A stretch of 64,000 nucleotides of DNA from the NCBI GenBank assembly GCA_031552315.1, contig JAVBMP010000072.1, forward strand, positions 11,515-75,514, read 5' to 3'. This DNA comes from JAVBMP01 sp031552315 (GTDB taxonomy: Bacteria; Desulfobacterota; Desulfovibrionia; Desulfovibrionales; Desulfovibrionaceae). The notes under the pieces were generated by a model, which was given only the letters and a program-made list of their open reading frames with translations, was not told the DNA's origin and searched no databases. Both the position numbers and the translations under genes were made by a program. How positions within the stretch are numbered: the stretch's first letter is position 1; each line of letters begins with the position of its first letter. Shown one piece after another: positions 1 to 8,110 of the stretch.

Positions 1-101
1 GCACAACCATGTCCGGGGCCAAAGCCATTGCCCAGGCCATTGCGGATTCCCGCGACCGGGAACTGGCGGTAAAGTCCTTGCAGGAATATTACGCCGGGTA
101 A
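1..101 (+). CDS. 3' end of an unidentified gene (partial)
   Basis: An open frame enters from the left edge and stops at a TAA at 99-101. About 32 codons are visible, beginning TTMSGAKAIAQAIADS and ending LQEYYAG. Third positions are mostly G or C, as in the other genes here, and the other two forward frames give less convincing peptides, so this is probably a real C-terminus rather than noise. The fragment is too short to name a family. It is followed by two hairpins, consistent with the end of a transcription unit. Confidence 0.5.
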   Translation, partial: TTMSGAKAIAQAIADSRDRELAVKSLQEYYAG

Positions 102-132
102 ACGTGGTAAAAGGCAAAGAGGATAAAGGCAA

Positions 133-155
133 TTGGGGGGAATGATTCCCCCCAA
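133..155. repeat. Short GC-rich palindrome (family C-like)
   Basis: TTGGGGGGAAT and its exact complement are separated by one base. It resembles the GGGGAANNNTTCCCC-type hairpins found after other genes in this window (16645, 32430, 40109, 53653). Confidence 0.6.
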
Positions 156-194
156 ACCCCCTCGGTATGTATCTGGTTAAAATTGTTGAGTAAT

Positions 195-227
195 ACAAAA
201 GGCCGGCTGTTCAAGCCGGCCTTTTGT
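195..227. terminator. Bidirectional intrinsic terminator
   Basis: A 14-bp perfect stem (ACAAAAGGCCGGCT / AGCCGGCCTTTTGT) with a 5-nt loop. It has an A-run on the left and T-rich sequence on the right, so it can act in both directions. It lies downstream of the partial gene at the left edge. Confidence 0.75.
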
Positions 228-258
228 GTTTTGGTGGTTATAGCTGTGTTTCCATTAT

Positions 259-412
259 GCGGCCATTGCGCAATGAGAATTTTTGTTCTTTTACAAGGAG
301 TGCGAGGTCCGTGCGGAGGGAGTATATTCAAGCATATATGACCTTCGCGCGGGACTACGGAACATGGGCACGACGCAGTAAAAGGGCAAAAAGGCCATTG
401 CGTAATGGCCGC
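259..412 (+). repeat. Family A hairpin element, copy 1
   Basis: One of five copies of a ~145-165 bp element. The left end GGCCATTGCGCAATGAG is followed by TTTTTGTTCTTTTAC, AGTATATTCAAGCATATATG in the middle, and GTAAAAGGGCAAAAAGGCC near the right end. The two halves are near-complementary along their length. In this copy the terminal palindrome is extended outward (TTATGC on the left, GCATTA on the right). Its right end lies 1 bp beyond the stop codon of the RTX-like adhesin gene, so it could act as that gene's 3' hairpin. A short open frame crossing it is not considered a gene. Confidence 0.85.
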
Positions 413-413
413 A

Positions 414-3400
414 TTACCCGAAGATAACCATTATTTCCTGCTGTATCAGCAGCATTTGGGTGTTATCATGGCTGATCCATTGCTGATAGACCGTGCCGTC
501 ATAAGTGATGGTGTTGCCTGGCGTATTGCTCCATGAACTGTCAAGTTGTACGGAATCCTGATTATCGCCGGTAATGCGCAATATATGTTCATCCGCAAAG
601 CCCTGGCTTGTGGTATCGCTGCCAAGTTTTTCTGCCTCAAGCCCCTTGATGTCTGTAAAGCCGGTTACATTGGCATTCACCACAAGTTTGCTGCCCGGCC
701 CCGCCAGGTCAAGCGCCTCAAACCCGCTGATGGTGTTGGAACTGTCCAATAGCTCGCTTAAGGTAATTATGCTGTTGCCAAGGTGCAGCGCGTCCACGCC
801 GCCGCCGCCGTTCAGGGTGGCGTTTTCTATTGCGCCGTCAAGGTAAAGGTGGTCGTCGCCCGCCCCAAGATCCACCATGCTTCTGAATATGGCGCGGGAA
901 TTGGCATTGCCGGAAGCCGCAAGGTAAAGCGTATCATTGCCGTCACCCAGGTTCAGGGTGGAGCTGTGCAGGGCGTAGGCGGCGCTGTTGTCCGCATTTG
1001 CCGTAACGGAAACGTAATCGTTGCCGTCTTCGGTTACAAGCGTGCTGCTAAGCACCCCATAGGCCAGGCCATTGCTGGAAGAAGCGTTTATGCTGACGTT
1101 ATCATCGCCCTCGCCGCTGTTGACGGTTGACAGGTGAATGCCATGGGCGTTCAGCCTGGCTTCCGCATTGATGCTTATGGTATCATCGCCCGCCCCGCCA
1201 AGAACGGCGGATGCGCTGTTCAGCCCAAAGCTCATGCCGTTTTGTGAAAGCGCCTCTACGGAAATGCTGTCATTCCCCTCACCGCCGTCAACAGTGCTGT
1301 TAAGCACCCCCAGCGCCGTGCCGGTGTTGGAAGTGGCGCTTATGGTCAAGCTGTCGTCATCATTTCCGGCATTGATGGTTGAAAGGTATACCCCGTGGGC
1401 GTTGCTTTCAGCTTCCGCATTGATGCTTATGGTATCTTTCCCTTTGCCGCCGTCAAAAGCCGTTGCGCCTTGCACCCCAAAGCTCATGCCGGTTTTGGAA
1501 ATTGCTTCGATATAAATATTGTCGTTGCCGCTTCCGGCGTCAAAGCCGCTGTTCAGCAAGCCGTAAGCCGCGCCGGTGTTGGAAGTGGCGCTTATGCTTA
1601 CGCTGTCGTCCCCTTCACCGCTTTTGATGGTTGAAAGGTGCGCGCCATGGGCGTTGCCTTTGCCTTCCACCAGGACGCGGATGAAGTCGTTGCCGGCCCC
1701 ACCGTCAATTGTGCTGTTAAGCGCCCCATAAGCCAGGGCATTTTGTGAAAGGGCGGTTATGGTTATGCTGTCATCGCCCCTGCCCCCGTCAATGCCCGAC
1801 TTGTGCACGCCGTGGGCATTGGCCCAGGCTTCCGCATTTATGGTGACGGTGTCGTTGCCGTTACCGCCGTCAACAGAAGATGAATCGTTCAGGCCAAAGC
1901 TCATATTGGTTCTTGAAATGGCGTCAATTGTGATTTTATCATCGCCGTTTCTGGCAAGCACGGAGGCGTTGTTGCCCATGCCGGTGGCAACGCCGCTGCC
2001 GGATTCCGCCCATACGGAAACCGTATCATCGCCCACCCCGCTGTCAATAACGCTGGCGTAAGCGCCATAGGCCAGGTCAGTTTGGGAAGCGCCTGTAATG
2101 CTGATAGAATCCGCCCCGGCGCCGCTTGTTATGGTGCTCATGTGCGCGGCGTGCGCCTTGCCGGAAACGGTGCGCGCTTCAAAAACCAGGGTGTCATTGC
2201 CCGCGCCGCTGTCAATGACAGAGTTGTAGCGTGAACCCGTGGCGTCACCGCCGCCGCTGGATATGCCCCTGAAGCTGAGGCTGTCGTCACCAGATCCGCT
2301 TTCAACCTGGGTATGAAAGTTTATGCCATAGGCGTGTGAAGTGGCAGATTCACCTATAAATTCAACGGTATTATTGCCGTTCCCAACATTTATCCTGCTG
2401 TTCCAGGTGCCTGTGGCCCCATTGTCTTCAGATTGGGCGCGCACGCTCAGCTTGTCATCGCCGCTGCCGCTTTCCAGCCCGGCTATGAAAAAACCGAAGG
2501 CTTCGTTATTACCTTCCGCAATACCTGTGATGTTGATCTGGTTGTTGCCGTTGCCCGCGTTTACAGTGGCGTTTTGATCCAGCCCCTTGGCAATGCCCGC
2601 GCCAATGCCTGTGCCAATGTCTGTGCCAATGTCTGTGCCGGATGCGCCGGTTATGGCAAGGGTATCATTGCCCGCGTTGGATTGCAGACTGCCGGAAAAG
2701 CCAATGCCCTGGTCAACGGCGTTGTAAAAGTTCATGCTGTCATTGCCGTTGCTGGCGTTAATGTCATGCCGGGCAAAGGCGGCAAAGCCGTTGCTGTCGC
2801 TATGCCATTCACCCCAAAGGATGGAAGCGGGGTTCAGGCTTGGGTCAAGCGCCGCATCCGCGGCATCTTGAGCGGCGGAATCAAATTTATTGTCACGGTT
2901 GACCACAATTTGCATGATATAAGCTTGGCCGTTCACCGTTACGGTAATATTGCTGTACAGGTTTTCATCCAGCGGCAGGGCGGCCAGGGCGGCTTTTCCG
3001 GCGGCGGTAAGCGCGTAGCTTACACGGCCGGTGGCCGGGTCATATGAAAAAGTGTAGTATTCCGGGTGGTCGCCGGCCGGAGAAAGCGTTACAGCGGCTG
3101 AAGCGCCGCCCGGGACAAGATTTTGGTTGCCGTCAAGCACGCCAAAGCTGAAGTTGTCTGTGGGGGAAGCGCCGCCCACATAAAGCACGCCTCTGGCATG
3201 GAAGGGGGCCGGGGTAGGGCCGGGAAGCGGATCCGCGTTCGAAATGCCCGCCGGGCCAGTTTGCGCGGCGTTGTTTCCGGCGGCGTTCAGCAAAATATTG
3301 GCGGGCGTTTCCAGGCCGGGGCCGAAGCCGGCGGCATAGCCTTCACGGCCCAGCATGCCCAGGCCTTGCACGCCGGATACCAGGTTGCCGGCGTCATCAG

Positions 3401-3773
3401 TGTATTCGCCCAAGTTGCCGCTGGTGTTTTGGGGTGATGAACCGGACGCGGTCGTCAAATCCATATCCGGGTAAAGGCTGGCCAGCAGTTCCGCGCCGCC
3501 CACAACCGCGCCGTCTGGCGTGACGAAAGAAGGCAGCGTGCTTTCACCAACGGCAAAAAAACCGTCAAGCACCATTATGCCGCCGTTATCAAGCGTGATA
3601 ACCAGATTGTTGCCGCTGCGTTCAAAGCTGGCGTTTGAAGGAGAAAACCCGAGTTGCAGCAGACTTCCGGCAACGCTTTCAATGGTTGCTGTCTGCCCTG
3701 TTGCGGGAATGTGGAGCTGAATTGTCCCCTTGGTAATTGTCCCCTTGGTGACCGATGAATTGTTGATTGTCAT
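414..3773 (-). CDS. RTX-like repeat adhesin, probably type I secreted
   Basis: This gene encodes 1119 aa from an ATG at 3773 preceded by GGGGGGTTAC; an upstream in-frame start at 3812 would add 13 residues of less typical sequence. No Sec signal is visible. The N-terminal ~330 residues are non-repetitive after a short stutter (VTKGTITKGT). About 22 degenerate GxGNDxI/GxGDDxI units spaced ~29-31 residues follow, many ending in AHG, AYG or SFG. These resemble RTX/haemolysin-type calcium-binding repeats. The C-terminal ~110 residues contain an LRITGD motif and finish in a hydrophobic stretch ending VIFG, as in type I secreted adhesins of sulfate reducers. No ABC/HlyD/TolC genes are in the window. 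Surface adhesion or biofilm is the likely role, by inference. Confidence 0.75.
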   Translation of the reverse strand: MTINNSSVTKGTITKGTIQLHIPATGQTATIESVAGSLLQLGFSPSNASFERSGNNLVITLDNGGIMVLDGFFAVGESTLPSFVTPDGAVVGGAELLASLYPDMDLTTASGSSPQNTSGNLGEYTDDAGNLVSGVQGLGMLGREGYAAGFGPGLETPANILLNAAGNNAAQTGPAGISNADPLPGPTPAPFHARGVLYVGGASPTDNFSFGVLDGNQNLVPGGASAAVTLSPAGDHPEYYTFSYDPATGRVSYALTAAGKAALAALPLDENLYSNITVTVNGQAYIMQIVVNRDNKFDSAAQDAADAALDPSLNPASILWGEWHSDSNGFAAFARHDINASNGNDSMNFYNAVDQGIGFSGSLQSNAGNDTLAITGASGTDIGTDIGTGIGAGIAKGLDQNATVNAGNGNNQINITGIAEGNNEAFGFFIAGLESGSGDDKLSVRAQSEDNGATGTWNSRINVGNGNNTVEFIGESATSHAYGINFHTQVESGSGDDSLSFRGISSGGGDATGSRYNSVIDSGAGNDTLVFEARTVSGKAHAAHMSTITSGAGADSISITGASQTDLAYGAYASVIDSGVGDDTVSVWAESGSGVATGMGNNASVLARNGDDKITIDAISRTNMSFGLNDSSSVDGGNGNDTVTINAEAWANAHGVHKSGIDGGRGDDSITITALSQNALAYGALNSTIDGGAGNDFIRVLVEGKGNAHGAHLSTIKSGEGDDSVSISATSNTGAAYGLLNSGFDAGSGNDNIYIEAISKTGMSFGVQGATAFDGGKGKDTISINAEAESNAHGVYLSTINAGNDDDSLTISATSNTGTALGVLNSTVDGGEGNDSISVEALSQNGMSFGLNSASAVLGGAGDDTISINAEARLNAHGIHLSTVNSGEGDDNVSINASSSNGLAYGVLSSTLVTEDGNDYVSVTANADNSAAYALHSSTLNLGDGNDTLYLAASGNANSRAIFRSMVDLGAGDDHLYLDGAIENATLNGGGGVDALHLGNSIITLSELLDSSNTISGFEALDLAGPGSKLVVNANVTGFTDIKGLEAEKLGSDTTSQGFADEHILRITGDNQDSVQLDSSWSNTPGNTITYDGTVYQQWISHDNTQMLLIQQEIMVIFG

Positions 3774-4206
3774 GTAACCCCCCCAAGCTTGGCAAGAAAA
3801 AAACACCCCCAAAATGTCGCGAAGACTCTTGCAAAAATATGCCTCCGAAAAAAAGTTTTATTTTGGGGTACATAGCCATTCAGTTTTAATATACCGCAAG
3901 TGTGTCCTTGTAGGCCCCATATTAAAAACTGCTGGCGACAACGTCCATTTTGTTAAAGTAAATATTTTTTAAAGTTACCGCAAGAAAAAAAATATCATAA
4001 AAGCGTTCAGGCAGGCCAGTTTATAGGTGGCTGGATGTTTTCGGACTGATAAAATACAGTTTGAACGGCTGGTTATATGAAGTGAAAAAAAAAGCTGGCG
4101 CACAAAAAAAATTGCATCGGGCAGGTTTTTTTTGCAGCTGATATGGCAGGGGCTTTGCCCGCCGTTAAGCGACAATCTCAAAGCGAAAATCTCAAAGCGA
4201 AAATGT
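3774..4206. other. Intergenic region upstream of the adhesin gene
   Basis: This AT-richer stretch should hold the adhesin promoter on the minus strand. I could not fix -35/-10 boxes with confidence. A short minus-strand frame at 3975-4181 has no ribosome-binding site or recognisable motif and is not called. Confidence 0.5.
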
Positions 4207-4212
4207 CATAGA

Positions 4213-4234
4213 GAGGCCGTTGCACAATGGCCTC
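4213..4234. repeat. Solo family A palindrome P1 with 7-bp direct repeats
   Basis: AGGCCGTTGCACAATGGCCT lies between two exact copies of CATAGAG (4207-4213 and 4234-4240). This looks like an insertion with target duplication. It lies inside a repeat-rich gap between the Sel1-repeat gene and the adhesin gene. Confidence 0.8.
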
Positions 4235-4236
4235 AT

Positions 4237-4300
4237 AGAGCAGTTCACTTATTTCAATCGTAACTTGAGGCCATTGCGCAATGGCCTCAACTTGCTCTAA
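4237..4300 (+). repeat. Family B repeat interrupted by solo palindrome P2
   Basis: GAGCAGTTCACTTATTTCAA and the GCTCTA end match the intact family B segment at 5406-5440. They are separated here by AGGCCATTGCGCAATGGCCT (4268-4287). AACTTG flanks the palindrome on both sides (4262-4267 and 4289-4294). The intact copy elsewhere has one AAATTG at that place, so the palindrome appears to have inserted into an older repeat. Confidence 0.75.
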
Positions 4301-4315
4301 AAGCGGAATACGCAA

Positions 4316-4352
4316 GAACAGCCTCGAAATATTTTTTTATTCGAGGCTGTTC
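4316..4352. terminator. Hairpin terminator near the Sel1-repeat gene
   Basis: A 13-bp perfect stem (GAACAGCCTCGAA / TTCGAGGCTGTTC) with an AT-rich loop, followed on the plus strand by CTGGTTTTT. It lies 50 bp beyond the stop codon of the minus-strand Sel1-repeat gene. Termination in the minus direction is plausible, but there is no long T-run on that side. Confidence 0.55.
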
Positions 4353-4401
4353 CTGGTTTTTAACGCGCTGTTGTTACGCGCCTTATGATTTTTGGGCGGG
4401 A

Positions 4402-5202
4402 TTACTGGGTAAGCACACGGCGGGTTTTCAGCCAGGTGTCCGCCTCTGCCTGGGCCTTGGGGGCGTCCGCGCGGCTAAGCTTTTTTTCCAGCGTTTCAAC
4501 TTCACCCGGCAATGTGGCGTCATCCGGGGCATATTCTTGCGCTATCAAGGCCCATTTCAAGGCCTTGACGTGGTTTTGCCTGACCCCGCCCTTGCCGTCA
4601 CGGAAAATGGCGGACAGCTTTTTCATGCTTTCAAGGTCTCCGTATCTGGAGGCATTTTCATACATATCAAGGGCTTTGCCGCTGTCTGGCTTAACGCCCA
4701 GCAGGCCGGAAAGGTAAACGTCGCCCATGGCCTGGCAAGCGCCGGGGTGGTTGGCATCCGCCGCTTTCATAAGGTAGGCTTTGCCTTTTTCCATATCTTT
4801 GGCTGTGCCCATGCCTTGCAGGTACATTTCAGACGTCATGGCCATGCCTATGGGCAAGCCCTGATCCGCCGACTTCTTGAAGAAATTGAAGGCCGCTGTA
4901 AGGTCTGTGGGCACACCCATGCCTATTTGGTGGCACACGCCAACATTGTAGGTGCCGGAAGGCAGGCCTTTGTCCGCCGCTTTTTTATACCATTCATAGG
5001 CCTTGCCGAAGTTGCGGTCAACGCCCTGGCCGTGTTCATACATATTGCCAAGGTCAAGCATGGCTTTGGGGTCGCCCTGCTCGGCGGCGATCAAGGTTGC
5101 GGGGAAATCTGTATTTTCAGCGCCGCTTGCGCATAAAGATGTTGCGGGTTGAACAAAGGCGCAAAGCAAAAGCAGAGCAAATACGGCATAAAATTTTTTC
5201 AT
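4402..5202 (-). CDS. Exported Sel1-repeat (TPR-like) protein
   Basis: This 266-aa protein starts at MKKFYAVFAL, giving a clear Sec signal peptide (hydrophobic core to about residue 19, then SLCASG). A frame extending upstream to 5244 would bury the signal and is rejected. The mature part has at least four Sel1-like repeats, for example AMLDLGNMYEHGQGV and GTYNVGVCHQIGMGV, each followed by AxxWYKKAADKG-type helices. Sel1 repeats form alpha-solenoids for protein-protein contacts. The cell location should be periplasmic or outer surface. Its partner is unknown. It lies between two surface-protein genes, but the gaps are wide and repeat-filled, so co-transcription is unlikely. Confidence 0.8.
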   Translation of the reverse strand: MKKFYAVFALLLLCAFVQPATSLCASGAENTDFPATLIAAEQGDPKAMLDLGNMYEHGQGVDRNFGKAYEWYKKAADKGLPSGTYNVGVCHQIGMGVPTDLTAAFNFFKKSADQGLPIGMAMTSEMYLQGMGTAKDMEKGKAYLMKAADANHPGACQAMGDVYLSGLLGVKPDSGKALDMYENASRYGDLESMKKLSAIFRDGKGGVRQNHVKALKWALIAQEYAPDDATLPGEVETLEKKLSRADAPKAQAEADTWLKTRRVLTQ

Positions 5203-5314
5203 AAACTGTACATCTCCATTTACATTGACAATATCAAAAAGCATATATGTTTTTGAAGCGAAAGTCCAGTTATGCGTCAGGCCGGGCCTGGGGTAATCAA
5301 ATGAACCTTCACTT

Positions 5315-5440
5315 AGAGTGGGTTACGCTTGAAATAGTCGCTTAACGGCGAGCAAAGCTCGCCTACGACTATTCCGCGGCAAGGATTTGAAGACAAATCC
5401 TTGCTGAGCAATTCACTCATTTCAATCATAAATTGCTCTA
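5315..5440 (+). repeat. Family B composite hairpin repeat, fullest copy
   Basis: Three stems in a row: AATAGTCG...CGACTATT enclosing GGCGAGC/GCTCGCC; then GCAAGGATTTG, AAGA loop, CAAATCCTTGC (5379-5404, perfect 11 bp); then GAGCAATT...AATTGCTC. Partial or degenerate copies occur near 4237, 8032, 10625, 36597 (reverse) and 40192. It lies in the divergent gap between the Sel1-repeat gene and the autotransporter gene. Confidence 0.7.
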
Positions 5441-5462
5441 GAGGCCATTGCACAATGGCCTC
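5441..5462. repeat. Solo family A palindrome P3
   Basis: AGGCCATTGCACAATGGCCT with flanking G and C, fused directly to the end of the family B repeat (GCTCTA). No convincing direct repeat flanks it. Confidence 0.7.
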
Positions 5463-5826
5463 ACTTAAGAAGATACCCTTTCCATGAATAATGAATTTAA
5501 AGATTGCCTATTTTCAACGGTGGATATAAGATAATAACAAACCAAGAACTGTTTGCCCCTTGTTCTGTTTACCTTCAGCAAGTGGCCCGGCGGTTTTGCC
5601 ATTCCGCAACCGGTCGCGACCGGACGCAATTGGCCACAACTGGCCGCAACCGGCATGGGCGCAAGCCCGCCGCGCCGGCAACTATAATGCGGCAATTCGG
5701 ACTGAATTAATCTAAACATCATCAATCCAGACTCAAATAATCCAAACGCAATCAATTCAGGCCCCGTAAACCAGTAGGTAACACAAGCCATGTTAATACA
5801 ACCCCCTTTAATATAAGGAGGGCACT
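5463..5826. other. Leader region of the autotransporter gene
   Basis: There is no gene here. From 5596 to 5690 there are repeated CGCAACCGG / CAACTGGCCG words of unknown meaning, then AT-rich sequence up to the AAGGAGGG ribosome-binding site at about 5815-5822. Promoter boxes were not resolved. Confidence 0.5.
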
Positions 5827-7956
5827 ATGTTAAATTGCCGCATTGCGCTTTGTTTGGCAGCCATGCTGCGTTGTCTGTTGTGTTGCTTTTTGTTGACGGC
5901 TTTACCCCGCGCGGCTCAAGCCTATGTTATAATAGCTGGCGCTGGCGGGAACGGGGTGAACAATGTCCCCGGCGGCGCTGGTGGTAGCGCTATTGTTACA
6001 ATCCCGGGCCACTTTATAGGTATCCCGGGTGAAAATATTATTATGGGCGGTGGGCAAGGTGGTAATTCCGGTGTCGGGCCACTGGCCGTGGGCGGTGCGG
6101 GGGGCAATGCTCATCTGTATATACTTGGAAATTTGGAATTTTCTAGCCAAGGCACCATAAGAGGCGGCAATGGCGGCAACAGCGATAATTCCGTGCCTGG
6201 CGGCAATGGCGGCACGGTTGTGCTTCGCGCGGAAATGGCGACGTTTAGCCGGACGCTTACCATTGCCAGCGGCACGAACGGGTGGGGCAACAGCCCCGCC
6301 TTTGCCGGACGGGGTGGGGCGGTAAGCTTCATGGTAAAAACGCTGAAAGCGCCCACTATCAACCTTGACAGAAATGATGGCGCGCTCATTTTTGATGTGG
6401 GCCTTCTGGATGTTAGCGCCGGTAACACCGAGCTTGATTTTGCGGGCACACTACCTACAGAGGTCAACATTGGCCGGGTGGCGCTTTCAGGCGGCAGCGC
6501 CCTTACCATGAACAGCAGCAGAAACGGCGCGGGCAGCTTTGGTATTTTGGATGTAACCGGGGCCGGCGGTTCTTTGGCCGGTAATTTCGTGCCCGCATTT
6601 AGTGATGTGAACCTGGCCGGGGGCGCCATGCTTACCAGCGCCAACCCCCTGAACTTTTCCACCTTACGCGTTCTTGGGCCTGGCGCGGCTTATAACGGGA
6701 TGATCAGCGCCGGCGGCAGAGATGTTTTTTTTGTTCTGGATGGCGTGCCGTCCGGTTCCACACTGCTTGCCGTGAACAAGCCTGGCCCCTCTGTTTTTAT
6801 GGACATCAACAACGCAGCGCTTCATTTTTTTCATGTTCCCCGGGGCCGCCCCTTTCCAACGCCCGGCTATACCCTTACCCTGATTGACGGCAAAACCGGC
6901 CTGCCGCCGCGCGGCACGCTTGAAGCCCGCCAGGGCCTTACCCTGCGCCATATATTTGACCTGGACGCCACCGGCAATGCGTTGATTGCCGCCTACCGCG
7001 CCACAGCGGCCCATCCTCAGACCAAGGCCCTTTCAGAGGGCCGCGCCGCCGGGCACGCCTTGCTGAACCAGGGAAGCGACCTGATAACCGGGCCGGGCAT
7101 GGCCGGCATTTTGGCGCAAGATAGCGCCAAGGGCGGCCTTGTGCCCTTTGCCGTGGGTGCTGGCGGCTTCAGCCGCTACAACACCGGTTCATACGCGGAT
7201 GTGGAAGGCTTTTCCGTAAATACCGGTCTGGCCTGGCGGAAGTCCTTGGACGGCAATGGTTCCAACTTCCTTATAGGCGCGTTTTTTGAAGCTGGGCAGG
7301 GCACCTATGACGCGTATAATTCCTTTACGGATTATGCTTCCGTCAAGAGCAATGGAGATACGTCATATTATGGCGGCGGCGTGCTGGCGCGTTATGGCAC
7401 GGCTTGCGGCGTCTATGCGGACGCATCCTTCCGGGCCGGGCGGGTAAAGACGGACTTTGCGTCCAACGACCTGCGCGACCCGATTAGCGGCCAACAGGCG
7501 GATTACGATTCATCGTCCAGCTATTACGGGGCGCACGCCGGGCTTGGTTATGTGTGGAAGATTACGGAAAAGGCTTCACTGGATTTTTCCACCCGCTATA
7601 TCTGGACGCGCCAGAACGGCGATTCTGTGAATGTGGCTGGTGACCCGGTAAGGTTTGACACGGCAAATTCCCACCGTTGGCGCACGGGGGCGCGTGTTGC
7701 CTATGCGGTACATGAACGCGTTGTGCCGTACCTGGGCGCGTATTATGAGTATGAATTTGACGGCAGGGCCAAGGCCAGCACCTATGGCTTCAGCATTGAC
7801 GCCCCAAGCCTGAAGGGCGGCACGGTTATGGGGGAACTGGGCCTTGGCGTGAAGCCTGTGGCTGGTTACCCGTTTTTATTGGATTTAAGCGTGCAGGGCT
7901 ACACCGGGGTGCGCGATGGCGTTAGCGGCAGCTTGCGGCTGAAGTATGAATTTTAG
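5827..7956 (+). CDS. Autotransporter (type Va) with Gly-rich passenger
   Basis: 709 aa; the ATG is preceded by AAGGAGGGCACT. Residues 1-32 form a long signal peptide ending RAAQA. The passenger starts with very glycine-rich repeats (GAGGNG, GGAGGSA, GGNGGN) and continues as beta-helix-like sequence to about residue 415. The last ~280 residues have the alternating pattern of an autotransporter beta-barrel, including YADVEGFSVNTGLAWRK and RWRTGARVAYAV, and the protein ends in LKYEF with the terminal Phe expected for BamA-dependent insertion. The likely product is an outer-membrane protein displaying a passenger domain. No protease or lipase motif was recognised, so passenger function is unknown. 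The gene appears monocistronic. Confidence 0.85.
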   Translation: MLNCRIALCLAAMLRCLLCCFLLTALPRAAQAYVIIAGAGGNGVNNVPGGAGGSAIVTIPGHFIGIPGENIIMGGGQGGNSGVGPLAVGGAGGNAHLYILGNLEFSSQGTIRGGNGGNSDNSVPGGNGGTVVLRAEMATFSRTLTIASGTNGWGNSPAFAGRGGAVSFMVKTLKAPTINLDRNDGALIFDVGLLDVSAGNTELDFAGTLPTEVNIGRVALSGGSALTMNSSRNGAGSFGILDVTGAGGSLAGNFVPAFSDVNLAGGAMLTSANPLNFSTLRVLGPGAAYNGMISAGGRDVFFVLDGVPSGSTLLAVNKPGPSVFMDINNAALHFFHVPRGRPFPTPGYTLTLIDGKTGLPPRGTLEARQGLTLRHIFDLDATGNALIAAYRATAAHPQTKALSEGRAAGHALLNQGSDLITGPGMAGILAQDSAKGGLVPFAVGAGGFSRYNTGSYADVEGFSVNTGLAWRKSLDGNGSNFLIGAFFEAGQGTYDAYNSFTDYASVKSNGDTSYYGGGVLARYGTACGVYADASFRAGRVKTDFASNDLRDPISGQQADYDSSSSYYGAHAGLGYVWKITEKASLDFSTRYIWTRQNGDSVNVAGDPVRFDTANSHRWRTGARVAYAVHERVVPYLGAYYEYEFDGRAKASTYGFSIDAPSLKGGTVMGELGLGVKPVAGYPFLLDLSVQGYTGVRDGVSGSLRLKYEF

Positions 7957-7965
7957 CCTTGCCGG

Positions 7966-8072
7966 AATAAACAGGCTTTCTGACGCAGGCAAAGGGCAAA
8001 GGGCAAAATTCACGCTTGTGACGACATTGCCCGGCAAGGCTTTGAAGATAAATTCTTGCTGAGCAAGTTGTC
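7966..8072 (+). repeat. Family D fragment followed by degenerate family B hairpin
   Basis: ATAAACAGGCTTTCTGACG and CAAAATTCACGCTTGTGACG (within 8002-8031) match the long hairpin at 46995-47153, read in reverse there. GGCAAGGCTTTGAAGATAAA and TTCTTGCTGAGCAAG (8032-8070) match family B. This fills the gap after the autotransporter stop codon. Confidence 0.6.
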
Positions 8073-8110
8073 ATTGGAATTATCTGTCCGGATAAAATGT
8101 TCTGGCGTTG

